NCBI RefSeq assembly: GCF_036053395.1
Contig: NZ_CP107942.1
Coordinates: 1,764,501-1,828,500 of the forward strand
Reading direction: 5' to 3'
Origin: Actinoplanes sp. NBC_00393
GTDB lineage: Bacteria > Actinomycetota > Actinomycetes > Mycobacteriales > Micromonosporaceae
DNA: 64,000 bases
Position 1 is the first letter of the stretch. Every line of letters starts with the position of its first letter. The notes below the pieces were generated by a model that was given only the letters and a program-made list of their open reading frames with translations, was not told the origin of the DNA and searched no databases. Positions 15,850 through 24,557 of this stretch are shown one piece after another. The position numbers were made by a program, and so were the translations under genes.

Positions 15850-17940
15850 GTGCGCGTGTCGCGTCTCCTGCGAACCACGGGCTGGCGGTTCGCGGCCGCC
15901 CCGCTCGCGGTGTGGCTCGCGCTCACCCTGACGGGCGTGGCCGGCCTGGTCTGGCTGGAGCGCGGCGGGCGGGAGACCCTGGCCCAGCGGTTCCAGTTGC
16001 GGGTGCAGCTGGTCGCCGACTTCGTCACCAGCTACGTCGCCGACCTGATCGAGCGGGAGCGGGTGCAGGCGGAGGCCTTCCTGACCGAGCCGACGGTCGA
16101 CGAGCGGGACTTCTTCCGCTCGGTGAACGCGTTCGGCTATCCCGCGGCGGTCCTGCTGGACAGCCGGGGGCGCGCGCTGCACGTGGCGCCCCGGGACACC
16201 ACGATCACCGGGCGGCAGCTGGCCGACCTGTACCCGCATCTGCGTACCGCCACCTTCGAGGGGCAGCCGGCCGTGTCGCCGGTGGTGCCGTCCGCGGCCC
16301 GGGGCGAGCCGGTGGTGGGTTTCGCGGTGCCGTTCGACACCCCGTCGGGCCGGCGGGTGTTCTCCGGCGCGGTGGAGATCGCGCGGAGCCCGCTCGGCGT
16401 CTACCTGAGCTCGGCGATCTCGATGAGCGGGGTGAAGCTGCATCTGATCGACGCTTCCGGCGTGATCGTCGCGTCCAACCATGAGCACGCCGGTTCGCTG
16501 CCGACGCTGGCGGTGAACGAGCCGCGCCTGACTGGCGCCCTGGCGGAACGCTCCTCCGGCCAGTACCTGGAACAGGACGGGCGCTGGCAGTACGCGTCGC
16601 ACACCATTCCCGGGACACCGTGGCGGCTGTCCGCCTCGGTGGCCGAAGAGGTCCTGTACGCGCCGGTCGCGGGCGGTGAGATCGGCGGCCGGGCCGCGGT
16701 GGTCGCGGCCGCCGCCGTCGGACTGCTCGTGGTGGTGGCCGCCGGCCGGGCCCGCCGCAACCGCCGCGAACTCAAGATCAGCGAGGAGCTGTTCCGGAAG
16801 GTGTTCGACGACTCCCGGATCGGCATGACGCTCAACGACACGACGGGCCGGCTGATCCGGGTCAACCCGGCGCTGTGCCGGATGCTCGGGCGCGGCGAGA
16901 GCGACCTGGTCGGGCGCACGTATCAGGAGATCACCCACCCGGACAGCCGGAACGCCGGCGTGAACGACGCGCGGGACTGCTTGGCCGGCCGGGCTGCCGG
17001 GTTCACCGTCGACAAGCAGTACCTGCACGCCGACGGCAGCATCGTGGAGGCCTCGGTGACCGGCGCGGTGCTGCGCGACGAGCAGAACCGGCCGCAGCTG
17101 TTCGCCACCCAGGTCGTCGACGTCACCGAGCGCCGGGCCTTCGAACGGGCCCGCGAGCAGCACGAACGGGAACTCGCGGAGCGCGCCGACCAGCTGCAGC
17201 AGGCCAACAACCAGATGGCCGACTTCATCGCGATGCTCACCCACGACGTACGCCAGCCGCTCACCGGCATCGTCAGCGGCGGCGAGGTGCTGCTCGACGA
17301 CTGGACGGGCATGGACGACGAGACCCGCCAGCGATACGTGCGGCGGATGACCGCGGCCGGCCGCCGCGCCGACCACATCGTCACCGAGATCCTCACCCTC
17401 GCCCAGCTCGACGCCGGCGCGATCGCCACCCGGCCGGTGGTCCTGGACGTGCACGACGCGGTGCGCCAGGCGGTGACAGCCGCGGACGTCCCGGTGACGG
17501 TGACCGCGCCGGACGAGGCGCCGGCCTTCGCCGACCCCGTCCACCTGCAGCTCATGCTCGGCAACCTGATCAGCAACGCGGCGAAGTACGGCAGTCCGCC
17601 GTACGAGATCGTCGTGGTCCGGTTGCGTGATCGGGTGCAGATCCGGGTGGCCGATCGCGGCGAGGGGGTGCCGGAGGAGTTCGTGCCGCACCTGTTCGAC
17701 CGGTTCGCCCGGGCCGACACCGGCATCGCGACCGTGAAGCCGGGCACCGGGCTGGGGCTGCACTTCGTCCGGCAACTCGCGGACGCGAATGGCATCGAGG
17801 TCGGATACCAGCCGGGTACGGCGTACGGTGCGGTCTTCTTTCTGATGTTGCCGGCGACGGCGCCGGGGCATCTGGGAACCGGCAGCCGTTCGGTCGTGCT
17901 GCCCCGCGACTTCGACCGGCAGATAGCGGACAGAAACTGA
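15850..17940 (+). CDS. Membrane sensor histidine kinase with PAS domain
   Basis: A 696-residue kinase. A first membrane segment (about residues 12-35, PLAVWLALTLTGVAGLVWL) and a second (about 278-300) bound an extracytoplasmic double-Cache-like sensor. A PAS domain follows (about 308-430; LFRKVFDDSRIGMTLND), then a coiled-coil-like linker and the HisKA dimerisation helix with phospho-accepting H465 in MLTHDVRQPL. The ATPase has N box LQLMLGNLISNAAKY, G1 VADRGEGVPEEF and G2 GTGLGLHFV. No response regulator gene is next to it, so it is an orphan whose partner lies elsewhere. Confidence 0.9.
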   Translation: MRVSRLLRTTGWRFAAAPLAVWLALTLTGVAGLVWLERGGRETLAQRFQLRVQLVADFVTSYVADLIERERVQAEAFLTEPTVDERDFFRSVNAFGYPAAVLLDSRGRALHVAPRDTTITGRQLADLYPHLRTATFEGQPAVSPVVPSAARGEPVVGFAVPFDTPSGRRVFSGAVEIARSPLGVYLSSAISMSGVKLHLIDASGVIVASNHEHAGSLPTLAVNEPRLTGALAERSSGQYLEQDGRWQYASHTIPGTPWRLSASVAEEVLYAPVAGGEIGGRAAVVAAAAVGLLVVVAAGRARRNRRELKISEELFRKVFDDSRIGMTLNDTTGRLIRVNPALCRMLGRGESDLVGRTYQEITHPDSRNAGVNDARDCLAGRAAGFTVDKQYLHADGSIVEASVTGAVLRDEQNRPQLFATQVVDVTERRAFERAREQHERELAERADQLQQANNQMADFIAMLTHDVRQPLTGIVSGGEVLLDDWTGMDDETRQRYVRRMTAAGRRADHIVTEILTLAQLDAGAIATRPVVLDVHDAVRQAVTAADVPVTVTAPDEAPAFADPVHLQLMLGNLISNAAKYGSPPYEIVVVRLRDRVQIRVADRGEGVPEEFVPHLFDRFARADTGIATVKPGTGLGLHFVRQLADANGIEVGYQPGTAYGAVFFLMLPATAPGHLGTGSRSVVLPRDFDRQIADRN

Positions 17941-17966
17941 CCGGTACGCCGGTTAGCGTCGGCGGT

Positions 17967-18440
17967 ATGAACGTTGTGCCCGATGGCTACCACACCGTGA
18001 CCCCGTGGATCATCTCGCGCGGCGACACCGCGCAGGTGATCGACTTCCTCGTGGCCGTCTTCGACGCCACCGACCTGGGCCGGATGGAGGTGAACGGCGT
18101 GATCGGCCACGCCGAGGTCCGCATCGGCGACTCGGTCGTGATGCTCTTCGACAAGCCCGAGTGGCCGCCGACCCCATCCTTCCTGCGCCTCTACGTCGCC
18201 GACGACGCGGAGGTGCTCGCCCGGGCCGGCAAGCTCGGCGCCCGCGTCGTCACCGAGCCGACCGAGCTGTTCTGGGGTGATCGGGTCAGCCGCTTCCAGG
18301 ACCCCTACGGCAACCTGTGGTGGATCCACCAGCGGGTCGCTGAGCTCACCGAGGACGAGATGAACGCCCGCCTGGCCGACCCGCAGTTCGCCGCCAACAT
18401 GGAGTATGTGCAGAGCGCCGACTTCCGCCCGCGGCTCTGA
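17967..18440 (+). CDS. VOC/PhnB-like protein
   Basis: A 157-residue vicinal-oxygen-chelate fold protein with DGYHTVTPWIISRGDTAQVI at the start, a middle FLRLYVADDAEVLARAGKLG and the C-terminal DPYGNLWWIHQR typical of glyoxalase/PhnB-like proteins. These bind a metal and small ligand and may act in resistance or isomerisation; no substrate can be named. ATG 17967 lies 26 nt after the histidine kinase stop, so co-transcription is likely. The C-terminal tail (about 30 residues) is helical and hydrophilic. Confidence 0.8.
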   Translation: MNVVPDGYHTVTPWIISRGDTAQVIDFLVAVFDATDLGRMEVNGVIGHAEVRIGDSVVMLFDKPEWPPTPSFLRLYVADDAEVLARAGKLGARVVTEPTELFWGDRVSRFQDPYGNLWWIHQRVAELTEDEMNARLADPQFAANMEYVQSADFRPRL

Positions 18441-18618
18441 AAAGCTTTCCGGGGTCAGGGTCTGCTTTCCGGTTCCGGCCTTTTCGGGGGTACGAGCTAC
18501 GCCGCTCCGCCGCAGTCGTCGCCGTTCCCGCCGTTCCGCGCGAGCCGGCCGCGGGGGCACGGCAGCGGGCGCGACCGCCGGGCTCATCCTGCCGGTCACG
18601 CTCAAACCACAGCCACCC

Positions 18619-18765
18619 GCCACGGAACCGCAGTCGCCCGCCACGGAACCGCAGTCGGCCGCCACGGAACCGCAGTCGGCCGCCACGGAACCGCAGTCGG
18701 CCGCCACGGAACCGCAGTCGGCCGCCACGGAACCGCAGTCGGCCGCCACCGAGGCGCAGCCTCCG
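18619..18765. repeat. 21 bp tandem repeat, 6 copies plus a degenerate seventh
   Basis: Units of GCCACGGAACCGCAGTCGGC(C) begin at 18619, 18640, 18661, 18682, 18703 and 18724; a diverged unit follows at 18745. The array is contiguous without spacers. Because the unit is a multiple of three it stays open on both strands, which explains the long frames over it. Confidence 0.9.
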
Positions 18766-19179
18766 GCCAGCGAACAGCAGTCGCTGGCCACCGCACAGCA
18801 TCCACCCGGCCAGCGAACAGCATCCACCGGGCCAGCGAACAGGATCCGCCGGCCACCGAGCAGCAATTGGCTGGGCGGTGGCAGACAGCGCGGACGCGCG
18901 GCCGAGTCCGCTTTTGGTGGCTGTTCGATCACTAAGCCGCACATCAGCGCTGCCTGGTGGACGGTGAAACAGCGCTACCGCAGGGCCCCGTGATCAACTG
19001 AGGCCGAATCGCCGCCTTAGCCGCTCGCTGGCGACGTCACCCGCTTCAGCGCTGGTTCCGCCTTTCCGGCTGGGCACGGGGAGCGGCTTGCACGGCCGGA
19101 GACGGCGCTCAGCGCGGGCCGCGAGTCGATCCGCGGCGTGGAGCGCGATGATCAGGTGAGCCCAGCGGTCATGCCGACA

Positions 19180-19284
19180 GGGCGTCGCGGCGCGTCGGCT
19201 GGGCGTCGCGGCGCGTCGGCTGGGCGTCGCGGCGCGGCGGGCGGGCGTCGCGGCGCGCCGGCAGGACGTCGCGACGCGGCGGGC
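19180..19284. repeat. 21 bp tandem repeat, 5 copies
   Basis: Units begin at 19180, 19201, 19222, 19243 and 19264. The first two are identical (GGGCGTCGCGGCGCGTCGGC plus T); the others diverge mainly in the last third. It is unrelated in sequence to the array at 18619 but has the same period. Confidence 0.9.
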
Positions 19285-19336
19285 GGGCGCTCCGTGGCAC
19301 GAGTTGCGCGCGGTGGTTGATCACCGTGACCGCCGC

Positions 19337-19388
19337 AACTCCCAGCCGGAGGTCTGCCAGGCCGGTTCCAGGGGGCCGGCTGGGAGTT
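19337..19388. repeat. 13 bp perfect inverted repeat (hairpin)
   Basis: AACTCCCAGCCGG at 19337-19349 is the exact reverse complement of CCGGCTGGGAGTT at 19376-19388, with a 26 nt loop that is itself able to pair (GCCAGGCC and GGGGGCC). There is no T run after it, so it is not an evident terminator. It could be a small RNA or a cruciform. Confidence 0.65.
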
Positions 19389-19956
19389 ATTGCTGCCTCC
19401 GGCGGCGTGAACGGTGCATAGCTGCCAGCCGGGTGGTCGAAAAGTCCGAAAATACGGGGCTGGCTGTGACTTACGGCCGACACCCCCTTGTTTGCCGCCC
19501 CCGATCAACCAGCATGGCGGCGAACGTCCATCGCACCCGACCGGCTTCGGCAACGCATGACCAGCAGTGCCGTCCCGGTGACCGCGCTAACGTGCGGCTG
19601 AGGCCTCGTTTCGCAGCCAGTTGATCACTCGGCCGCTTGGGGAGGCTGTCTCACCGTCCGGGAGACAGCGCTGGCGGGCGGCTCGATGATCGACAAGGCC
19701 GAAAATGGGGCCCCGGCCGCGCACCGGAGAGCTGTCGCCCCGCCGAACCACCAAACCATGAGCCGTTGTGCGGGTTGCGCTCACACCGTCATGGCTGCCC
19801 AAACTTCACACGGTTCGGCCCGAACAGTGGCGGGCGCGGGGAAGGGGGCGGCGGATCTCGGCCAGGCCCAGCCCGAAGCCGAGCACTGCGGTGGCCTCAC
19901 AGTGGCGGGCGCGGGGAACTGCGGTTCGGCAGGGTGGGTCCGGAAGCCTCGTGGTC

Positions 19957-20457
19957 TCAGACCGGGGTGGCGCGCTGGACCACCAGGCCGCGGGTGACCT
20001 CTGGACCGCAGGTGGGGTCGGGGGTGGTGACCTGGCCGACGACGGCGACCTCTGCACCCTCGCGCAGCCCGTCGACGGGTGTGCCGGTCAAGCCCCAGAG
20101 CCGCTCGCCGACGCGCAGCATGGTGCACTCGCCGAAGCGTTCGACGGTGCCGGTCAACGTGCGCTCGCCGAACGGGAGCCCGCCGGGCAGTTCCCCAGCC
20201 GACGGCGAAGGCGCTGCCCCGGAAGGCGCTGCCCCGGACGGCGTGGAAGGCGCGGCCCCGGAAGGCGTGGAAGGCGCGGCCCCGGAAGGCGTGGAAGGCG
20301 CGGCCCCGGAAGGCGTGGAAGGCGCGGCCCCGGATGGTGCGGACGGCGTGGCACCGGAAGGCGCGGACGGTGAGGCGGGCCCGGGCGGCTCCGACGAGCA
20401 GGCGGCCAGCACGACCCCGGTGATCAGCAGGATGAGGATGCGCCGGATAGCTGTCAT
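19957..20457 (-). CDS. Secreted lipoprotein with a repetitive Ala-Pro-Ser linker
   Basis: A 166-residue lipoprotein. Residues 1-20 are a lipoprotein signal with lipobox VVLAAC (Cys20 region). A linker of about 65 residues repeats GAAPSTPS, encoded by near-identical 24 bp units (20220-20345). The C-terminal 70 residues look like a small OB-type barrel: TLTGTVERFGECTMLRVG, LWGLTGTP, LREGAEVAVVGQV and a Cys in TPDPTCGPEV that could pair with the Cys in GECTML. It would sit on the outer face of the membrane. It follows the ABC importer genes on the same strand, with a 41 nt gap, but its function is unknown. Confidence 0.8.
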   Translation of the reverse strand: MTAIRRILILLITGVVLAACSSEPPGPASPSAPSGATPSAPSGAAPSTPSGAAPSTPSGAAPSTPSGAAPSTPSGAAPSGAAPSPSAGELPGGLPFGERTLTGTVERFGECTMLRVGERLWGLTGTPVDGLREGAEVAVVGQVTTPDPTCGPEVTRGLVVQRATPV

Positions 20458-20498
20458 ACCGGTTCAGACGATGACCGGCGAGGCGCGGCTCCCGGCTG

Positions 20499-21404
20499 TC
20501 ACCTGTCGTGGAAACGGCCGTAACGCCGCAGCAGCCGCCACTGCACGAAGACCGCGGCCACGGTGAGCAGCAGCATGATCAGGGTGGCCGCGGCGGCGTA
20601 GCCGTACCGCAGGTATTCGAAGGCGTTGCGGTAGGCGAACAGCGGGATGTACGTGGTCGCGTAGGGCGGCGGTCCGCCGTCGGTGACCACCAGCGCGGGC
20701 ACGAACGAGAAGTGCAGGCTCTGGATCACGTCGCGGACCAGCAGCAGGCCGAGCACCGGCGCGATCAGCGGCAGGGTGATCCGGCGCAGCACGTCCCAGC
20801 TGGTCGCGTCCTCCAGCGCGGCGAGTTCGTACACGTCGCGGGGCAGGGCGCGCCGGGCGGCGAGCAGGATGATGAACGTCTCGCCGATGGTGAACAGGCT
20901 CATCAGGATGATCGCGGCGCGTGCGTCGGTGGGGTCGGTCAGCCACTGCGGCGGGGTACGCCCGAACGCGGTCAGCCCGTTCTCCCCACCGATCCGCAGC
21001 ACCTGGCTGATCGGCCCGTACAGCGGGTTCAGCAGCCACAACCAGAGCAGGCCGTAGGCGATCTCCGGCACCGCGGTGGGCAGCACCGCCGCGGTCCGCG
21101 CCGGGCCGGCCGCCACCGCCCGGCGGTGCAGCAGCAGGGCCAGGCCGAGCGCGATCAGCAGCCGTAGCGGCACCGCGATCGCGGCGAAGACCAGCGAGTT
21201 GAGCAGCGCGGTCCGGAAGATCGGGTCGGCGGCCAGCTCGGCGAAGTTGCCGGTGCCGGCCCACCGCGGCGGCCGGATCAGGTCGTAGTCGGTGAAGGCC
21301 AGGGCCAGGGTGATCAGGAACGGTCCGAGCACCAGGACGATCAACCCGATGAGGTACGGCGTGAGCATCCACCGCAGCTGCCGGTGCCCCCGGTCCCGGT
21401 TCAC
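20499..21404 (-). CDS. Sugar ABC transporter permease, MalF type
   Basis: A 301-residue membrane permease with six hydrophobic segments and no large periplasmic insertion. The EAA loop that contacts the ATPase is YELAALEDATSWDVLRRITL. RNAFEYLRYGYAAAATLIMLL near the C-terminus is typical of carbohydrate uptake (CUT1) permeases. Its GTG overlaps the ATPase gene's stop by 4 nt, and it is the last gene of the importer operon. Together with the MalG-type permease at 23748 it would make the membrane channel. Confidence 0.9.
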   Translation of the reverse strand: MNRDRGHRQLRWMLTPYLIGLIVLVLGPFLITLALAFTDYDLIRPPRWAGTGNFAELAADPIFRTALLNSLVFAAIAVPLRLLIALGLALLLHRRAVAAGPARTAAVLPTAVPEIAYGLLWLWLLNPLYGPISQVLRIGGENGLTAFGRTPPQWLTDPTDARAAIILMSLFTIGETFIILLAARRALPRDVYELAALEDATSWDVLRRITLPLIAPVLGLLLVRDVIQSLHFSFVPALVVTDGGPPPYATTYIPLFAYRNAFEYLRYGYAAAATLIMLLLTVAAVFVQWRLLRRYGRFHDR

Positions 21405-22438
21405 CGGGTCGCCACCCGCCGGCCGGTGGCGGTGTCGAAGACGTGCACGTCGGACCAGGCCACACTGACCCGCGTCGGGTCACCAGCCGCCGGGCGGCAC
21501 GCGGCCGGGACCCGTGCGGCGAGCACACTGTCGACGCCGGGGAGCCGCAGGTACGCGTACGCATCCTCGCCCACCACATCGACCCGCTCGACCGTGACCG
21601 GCGTGCCGGAGCTGGTGAGCCGCACCGCCTCCGGGCGGAAACCGAGCAGCCGGCCCGCGGCAGGCATCGCCGGCATGCCGTCCGGAACCACCGGCCCGTC
21701 CGCGGGCAGCAGGTTCATCGCCGGCGAGCCGACGAACCGGGCCACGAACACCGTCGCCGGGGTACGCCAGATCTCGTCCGGCGTGCCGACCTGTTCCAGG
21801 CGGCCGTCGCGCAGCACCGCGATCCGGTCGGCCAGCACCAGCGCCTCGGTCTGGTCGTGGGTGACATGCACCGAGGTCACCCCGAGCCGGGCGTGCAGCG
21901 CCTTCAGCTCGGCGCGGGTCTCCACCCGCAGCTCCGGATCGAGGTTGGACAGCGGTTCGTCGAACAGGAACAGGTCGGGTTCGCGGACCAGGGCGCGGGC
22001 CAGCGCGACCCGCTGGCGCTCGCCGCCGGACAGCTGGCCCGGCCGCCGGTCCAGCAGATGCGCGCAGCCCACCGAGGCGGCCGCGTCGGTGGCCCGCTTA
22101 CGGGCCTCGGCCCGGGAGGTGTCGCGGACCTCCAGACCGAAGGTGATGTTGTCCAGTGCGGTCAGGTGCGGGAAGAGCGCGTACGACTGGAACACCATGG
22201 ACACGTTGCGCCGGCCCGGACGCAGCCCGGTCACGTCGCGTCCCTGGATCAGCACCCGCCCCTCCGCGACCGGGTGCAGGCCGGCCACCAGGCGCAACAG
22301 CGTGCTCTTGCCGGCGCCGGACGGCCCGAGCACGACCAGCAGCTCACCGCGGTGCACCTCGAGGTCGAGGTGGTGCAGCACGCGGGCGTCCCGGTACGCG
22401 GCCGAGACGCCCTCCAGCACGAGCCCCGCGTCGGTCAT
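21401..22438 (-). CDS. Sugar ABC transporter ATP-binding protein, MsmX/UgpC type
   Basis: A 345-residue ATPase. Walker A is GPSGAGKST, the Q loop VFQSYALFPHLT, the signature LSGGERQRVALARAL, Walker B LFLFDEPLSNLDP and the switch His is in HVTHDQTEAL. The last 110 residues are a TOBE-type regulatory barrel (LLGFRPEAVRL), as in maltose and multiple-sugar systems. ATG 22438 gives MTDAGLVLEGVSAAY; an in-frame ATG 24 nt earlier would lie inside the upstream gene. A dedicated ATPase inside the operon is notable because many actinobacterial sugar importers share one. Confidence 0.92.
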   Translation of the reverse strand: MTDAGLVLEGVSAAYRDARVLHHLDLEVHRGELLVVLGPSGAGKSTLLRLVAGLHPVAEGRVLIQGRDVTGLRPGRRNVSMVFQSYALFPHLTALDNITFGLEVRDTSRAEARKRATDAAASVGCAHLLDRRPGQLSGGERQRVALARALVREPDLFLFDEPLSNLDPELRVETRAELKALHARLGVTSVHVTHDQTEALVLADRIAVLRDGRLEQVGTPDEIWRTPATVFVARFVGSPAMNLLPADGPVVPDGMPAMPAAGRLLGFRPEAVRLTSSGTPVTVERVDVVGEDAYAYLRLPGVDSVLAARVPAACRPAAGDPTRVSVAWSDVHVFDTATGRRVATR

Positions 22439-22445
22439 GCATTGA

Positions 22446-23744
22446 TCATTGCGGATACTCACCCCGGGCGAACAGGGGCCGGGTCTGTTCGTCCAGTTGC
22501 CGGATCACGACGTCCAGGCGATCGCCGCGGTACATGGCGTTCTCCAGGATGCCGCCGGTCACGTCCTCGATCTCCGGCCAGGTCGACACGGTCGGCAGCG
22601 CCCGTACCGTCGGGATCGCGTCCAGGAACACCTTGGCGCTGCGCGGCGGCTGCGAGGGGCCCAGGAAGGCCGGGCTGGTGGAGACCTCGATGTGCGACGG
22701 GACGGTCCGCCCGGTCGCTGCGATGATCTTCTGGCCCTCGGCGCTGATCGCATACTCCAGGAACTTCCAGGCGGAGTCCTTGTTGTCGCTGCCCTTGGTC
22801 AGGCAGTACGCGTCCGAGTGCAGGATGCCGACCGGCTTCTGGTAGATCGGCAGCGGCGCCACATCCCACTCGAAACCGGTGATCGACCGGAACGTGGTGG
22901 TGGACCGCCGCGACGACAGCACCATCGCCAGCCGCCCGTTGACGAAGCGTGACTCGTCGTCCTCCGCCTCCACCTCCTCGTCGGTCGGCACCACCCCGTA
23001 CGCCAGCCGCAGGTCCACCAGGTTCTTCAGCGCCTCCTTCGCGGCCGGCGAGTCCAGGGTGAGCCGCGTCGGCCGGACCGGGTCGTCGACGATGTCGGCG
23101 CCGTTGGACCAGACGAACGGCGCCAGCCGGATGATCGACGGCTCGATCCCGAGCCCGTGCACCGCCGGCCGCTGCACCGCGCCCTCGCTCTCGGTGGCCC
23201 GGATGACCCCGCCGTTGGAGTCGCGGGTCATCGCGGTGGCCGTGGTGAGCATGTCGTTCCAGGTCCACCCCGCCTTCGGCAGCGGTACGCCGTACTTCTC
23301 GAAGAGCGTCCGGTTGTAGTAGACAGCCAGGCTGGAGACGTTCTGCGGCAGGCACAGCTGCTTGCCCTGCCACTTGAACGCGTCCATCGCCACCGGGTAG
23401 TAGTCGCCCGGGTCGATCTTCTCGGACGCCGCGATCCGCTCGTCGAGCGCTTCGATCGTGTCCTTGACCGCGAACTGGCCGTAGAAGCGGTAGTTCATCA
23501 GGAACAGGTCCGGCGGGTTACCCCCGGCGATCGAGGTCGACAGCTTGGTGAGCAGGTCCTCGCGGTCGCTGGCCTCGACGAGTTGCACGGGCTCGGAGTA
23601 CGAGCCGATCAGCGTCCGGTACGCCTCCAGCTCCTCCGGCGCGCCGAACACCAGCAGCTGCACCGGCTTGTCGTCCTCATCAGCGCTGGGCGAGCCGCAA
23701 GCGGCCAGCGCCACGCACAGCAGTAGGGCAGTCAGACGTCGCAA
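22446..23744 (-). CDS. Extracellular solute-binding lipoprotein (family 1)
   Basis: A 432-residue binding protein. Residues 1-16 form a lipoprotein signal with lipobox ALAAC. The fold is that of carbohydrate-binding proteins: LLTKLSTSIAGGNPPDLFLM near residue 70, PQNVSSLAVYYNRTLFEKYG, and the C-terminal KDSAWKFLEYAISAEGQKII. The start is TTG at 23744, set by AGGAGA inside the end of the preceding permease gene. It lies between the two permease genes' operon neighbours and would deliver substrate to them. An acidic segment (TDEEVEAEDDESR) is unusual. The ligand is not evident. Confidence 0.88.
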   Translation of the reverse strand: MRRLTALLLCVALAACGSPSADEDDKPVQLLVFGAPEELEAYRTLIGSYSEPVQLVEASDREDLLTKLSTSIAGGNPPDLFLMNYRFYGQFAVKDTIEALDERIAASEKIDPGDYYPVAMDAFKWQGKQLCLPQNVSSLAVYYNRTLFEKYGVPLPKAGWTWNDMLTTATAMTRDSNGGVIRATESEGAVQRPAVHGLGIEPSIIRLAPFVWSNGADIVDDPVRPTRLTLDSPAAKEALKNLVDLRLAYGVVPTDEEVEAEDDESRFVNGRLAMVLSSRRSTTTFRSITGFEWDVAPLPIYQKPVGILHSDAYCLTKGSDNKDSAWKFLEYAISAEGQKIIAATGRTVPSHIEVSTSPAFLGPSQPPRSAKVFLDAIPTVRALPTVSTWPEIEDVTGGILENAMYRGDRLDVVIRQLDEQTRPLFARGEYPQ

Positions 23745-23747
23745 ATC

Positions 23748-24557
23748 TCATCTCCTGAACGAGTCGGGGCGCAGGAACCACCGCTGGGCCAGCACGAAGA
23801 CGATCACCGGGGGCAGCGTGGCCACCACCGCGCCGGCCAGGAAGACCGGGAAGTTGGTCGGGTCGAGCACCGACAGCGACCGCAGGGCGAGCGGCAGCGT
23901 GAACAGGTCCCGGTCGTAGAGGTAGACGAGCGGATCGAGGAAGTTCGACCAGGTGAGGATGAAGCTCAGCGCGGTCAGGGCGGCGGTCACCGGGCGCACC
24001 ACCGGCATCGCGAACCGCCACCAGGTCTGCGCCGGGGTCAGGTCGCAGAGCCGGCAGGTGTCGTACAGGTCGGACGGCAGGCCGCGGAACGCCAGGTAGT
24101 AGACGAGGACGTAGAGCGGTGAGGCGCCGAGCAGGGCCGGCGCGATCAGCGGGACCAGGGTGTCGGTCAGCCCCAGGTACCGGAAGATCACGAAGCGGGG
24201 GAGCAGCAGGGCGGTGGCCGGGGCCATCAGGGCCAGCAGCGACGCGGTCACCACCACGGTGACCAGGCGTCGCGAGGAGCGGGCCAGCGCGAACCCGGCC
24301 CACGCGGCGACCAGGACGCTCAGCGGCACCGCGACCACGGCGACGATCACCGAGTTGAGCGTGGCCCGCCCCAGCCCACCCAGCGACCACGCCTGCTCGT
24401 ACCCCGCGGCGGACACCGGGTCGGGCAGCAGCCGCGGGGTCGGCGGGGGTGGCTGACCCGGCTCGGTCAGCGACCCCGACACCAGCAGGAGCAGCGGTGG
24501 CACGAACACCAGCAGGACGAAGACCGCACCCAGGGTGCGCCACCACCGCGCCGCCAT
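23748..24557 (-). CDS. Sugar ABC transporter permease, MalG type
   Basis: A 269-residue permease with six membrane segments. The EAA loop is LPSDLYDTCRLCDLTPAQTW, which departs from the EAA consensus at its first residues (Asp-Thr-Cys for Glu-Ala-Ala) but keeps position and length. ATG 24557 overlaps the upstream stop by one base (TAATG), so translation is coupled to the propeller gene. It forms the channel with the MalF-type permease at 20499. Confidence 0.88.
   Translation of the reverse strand: MAARWWRTLGAVFVLLVFVPPLLLLVSGSLTEPGQPPPPTPRLLPDPVSAAGYEQAWSLGGLGRATLNSVIVAVVAVPLSVLVAAWAGFALARSSRRLVTVVVTASLLALMAPATALLLPRFVIFRYLGLTDTLVPLIAPALLGASPLYVLVYYLAFRGLPSDLYDTCRLCDLTPAQTWWRFAMPVVRPVTAALTALSFILTWSNFLDPLVYLYDRDLFTLPLALRSLSVLDPTNFPVFLAGAVVATLPPVIVFVLAQRWFLRPDSFRR

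Larger units (their letters stand above)
18441..19956. repeat. 1.5 kb gene-free block of tandem and inverted repeats
   Basis: No convincing gene. It contains a 21 bp tandem repeat (18619-18765), a second unrelated 21 bp tandem repeat (19180-19284), a 13 bp inverted repeat (19337-19349 with 19376-19388), and a duplicated CAGTGGCGGGCGCGGGGAA (near 19827 and 19901). Open frames across it (for example 18406-18993 plus and 19152-19553 minus) encode only short repeats such as AATEPQS or APRRPAD, have no start signals and no family features. Confidence 0.7.

Noticed and set aside
15454..17871. An 805-codon minus-strand frame
   Set aside because: It is antisense to the histidine kinase. The genuine gene is its last 92 codons, fixed by a strong ribosome binding site at 15732.
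18406..18993. A 195-codon frame with AATEPQS repeats
   Set aside because: The repeats follow from a 21 bp tandem array that is open on both strands; there is no start signal or signal peptide.
18619..19284. CRISPR-like repeat arrays
   Set aside because: The units are contiguous with no spacers, and no cas genes are present.
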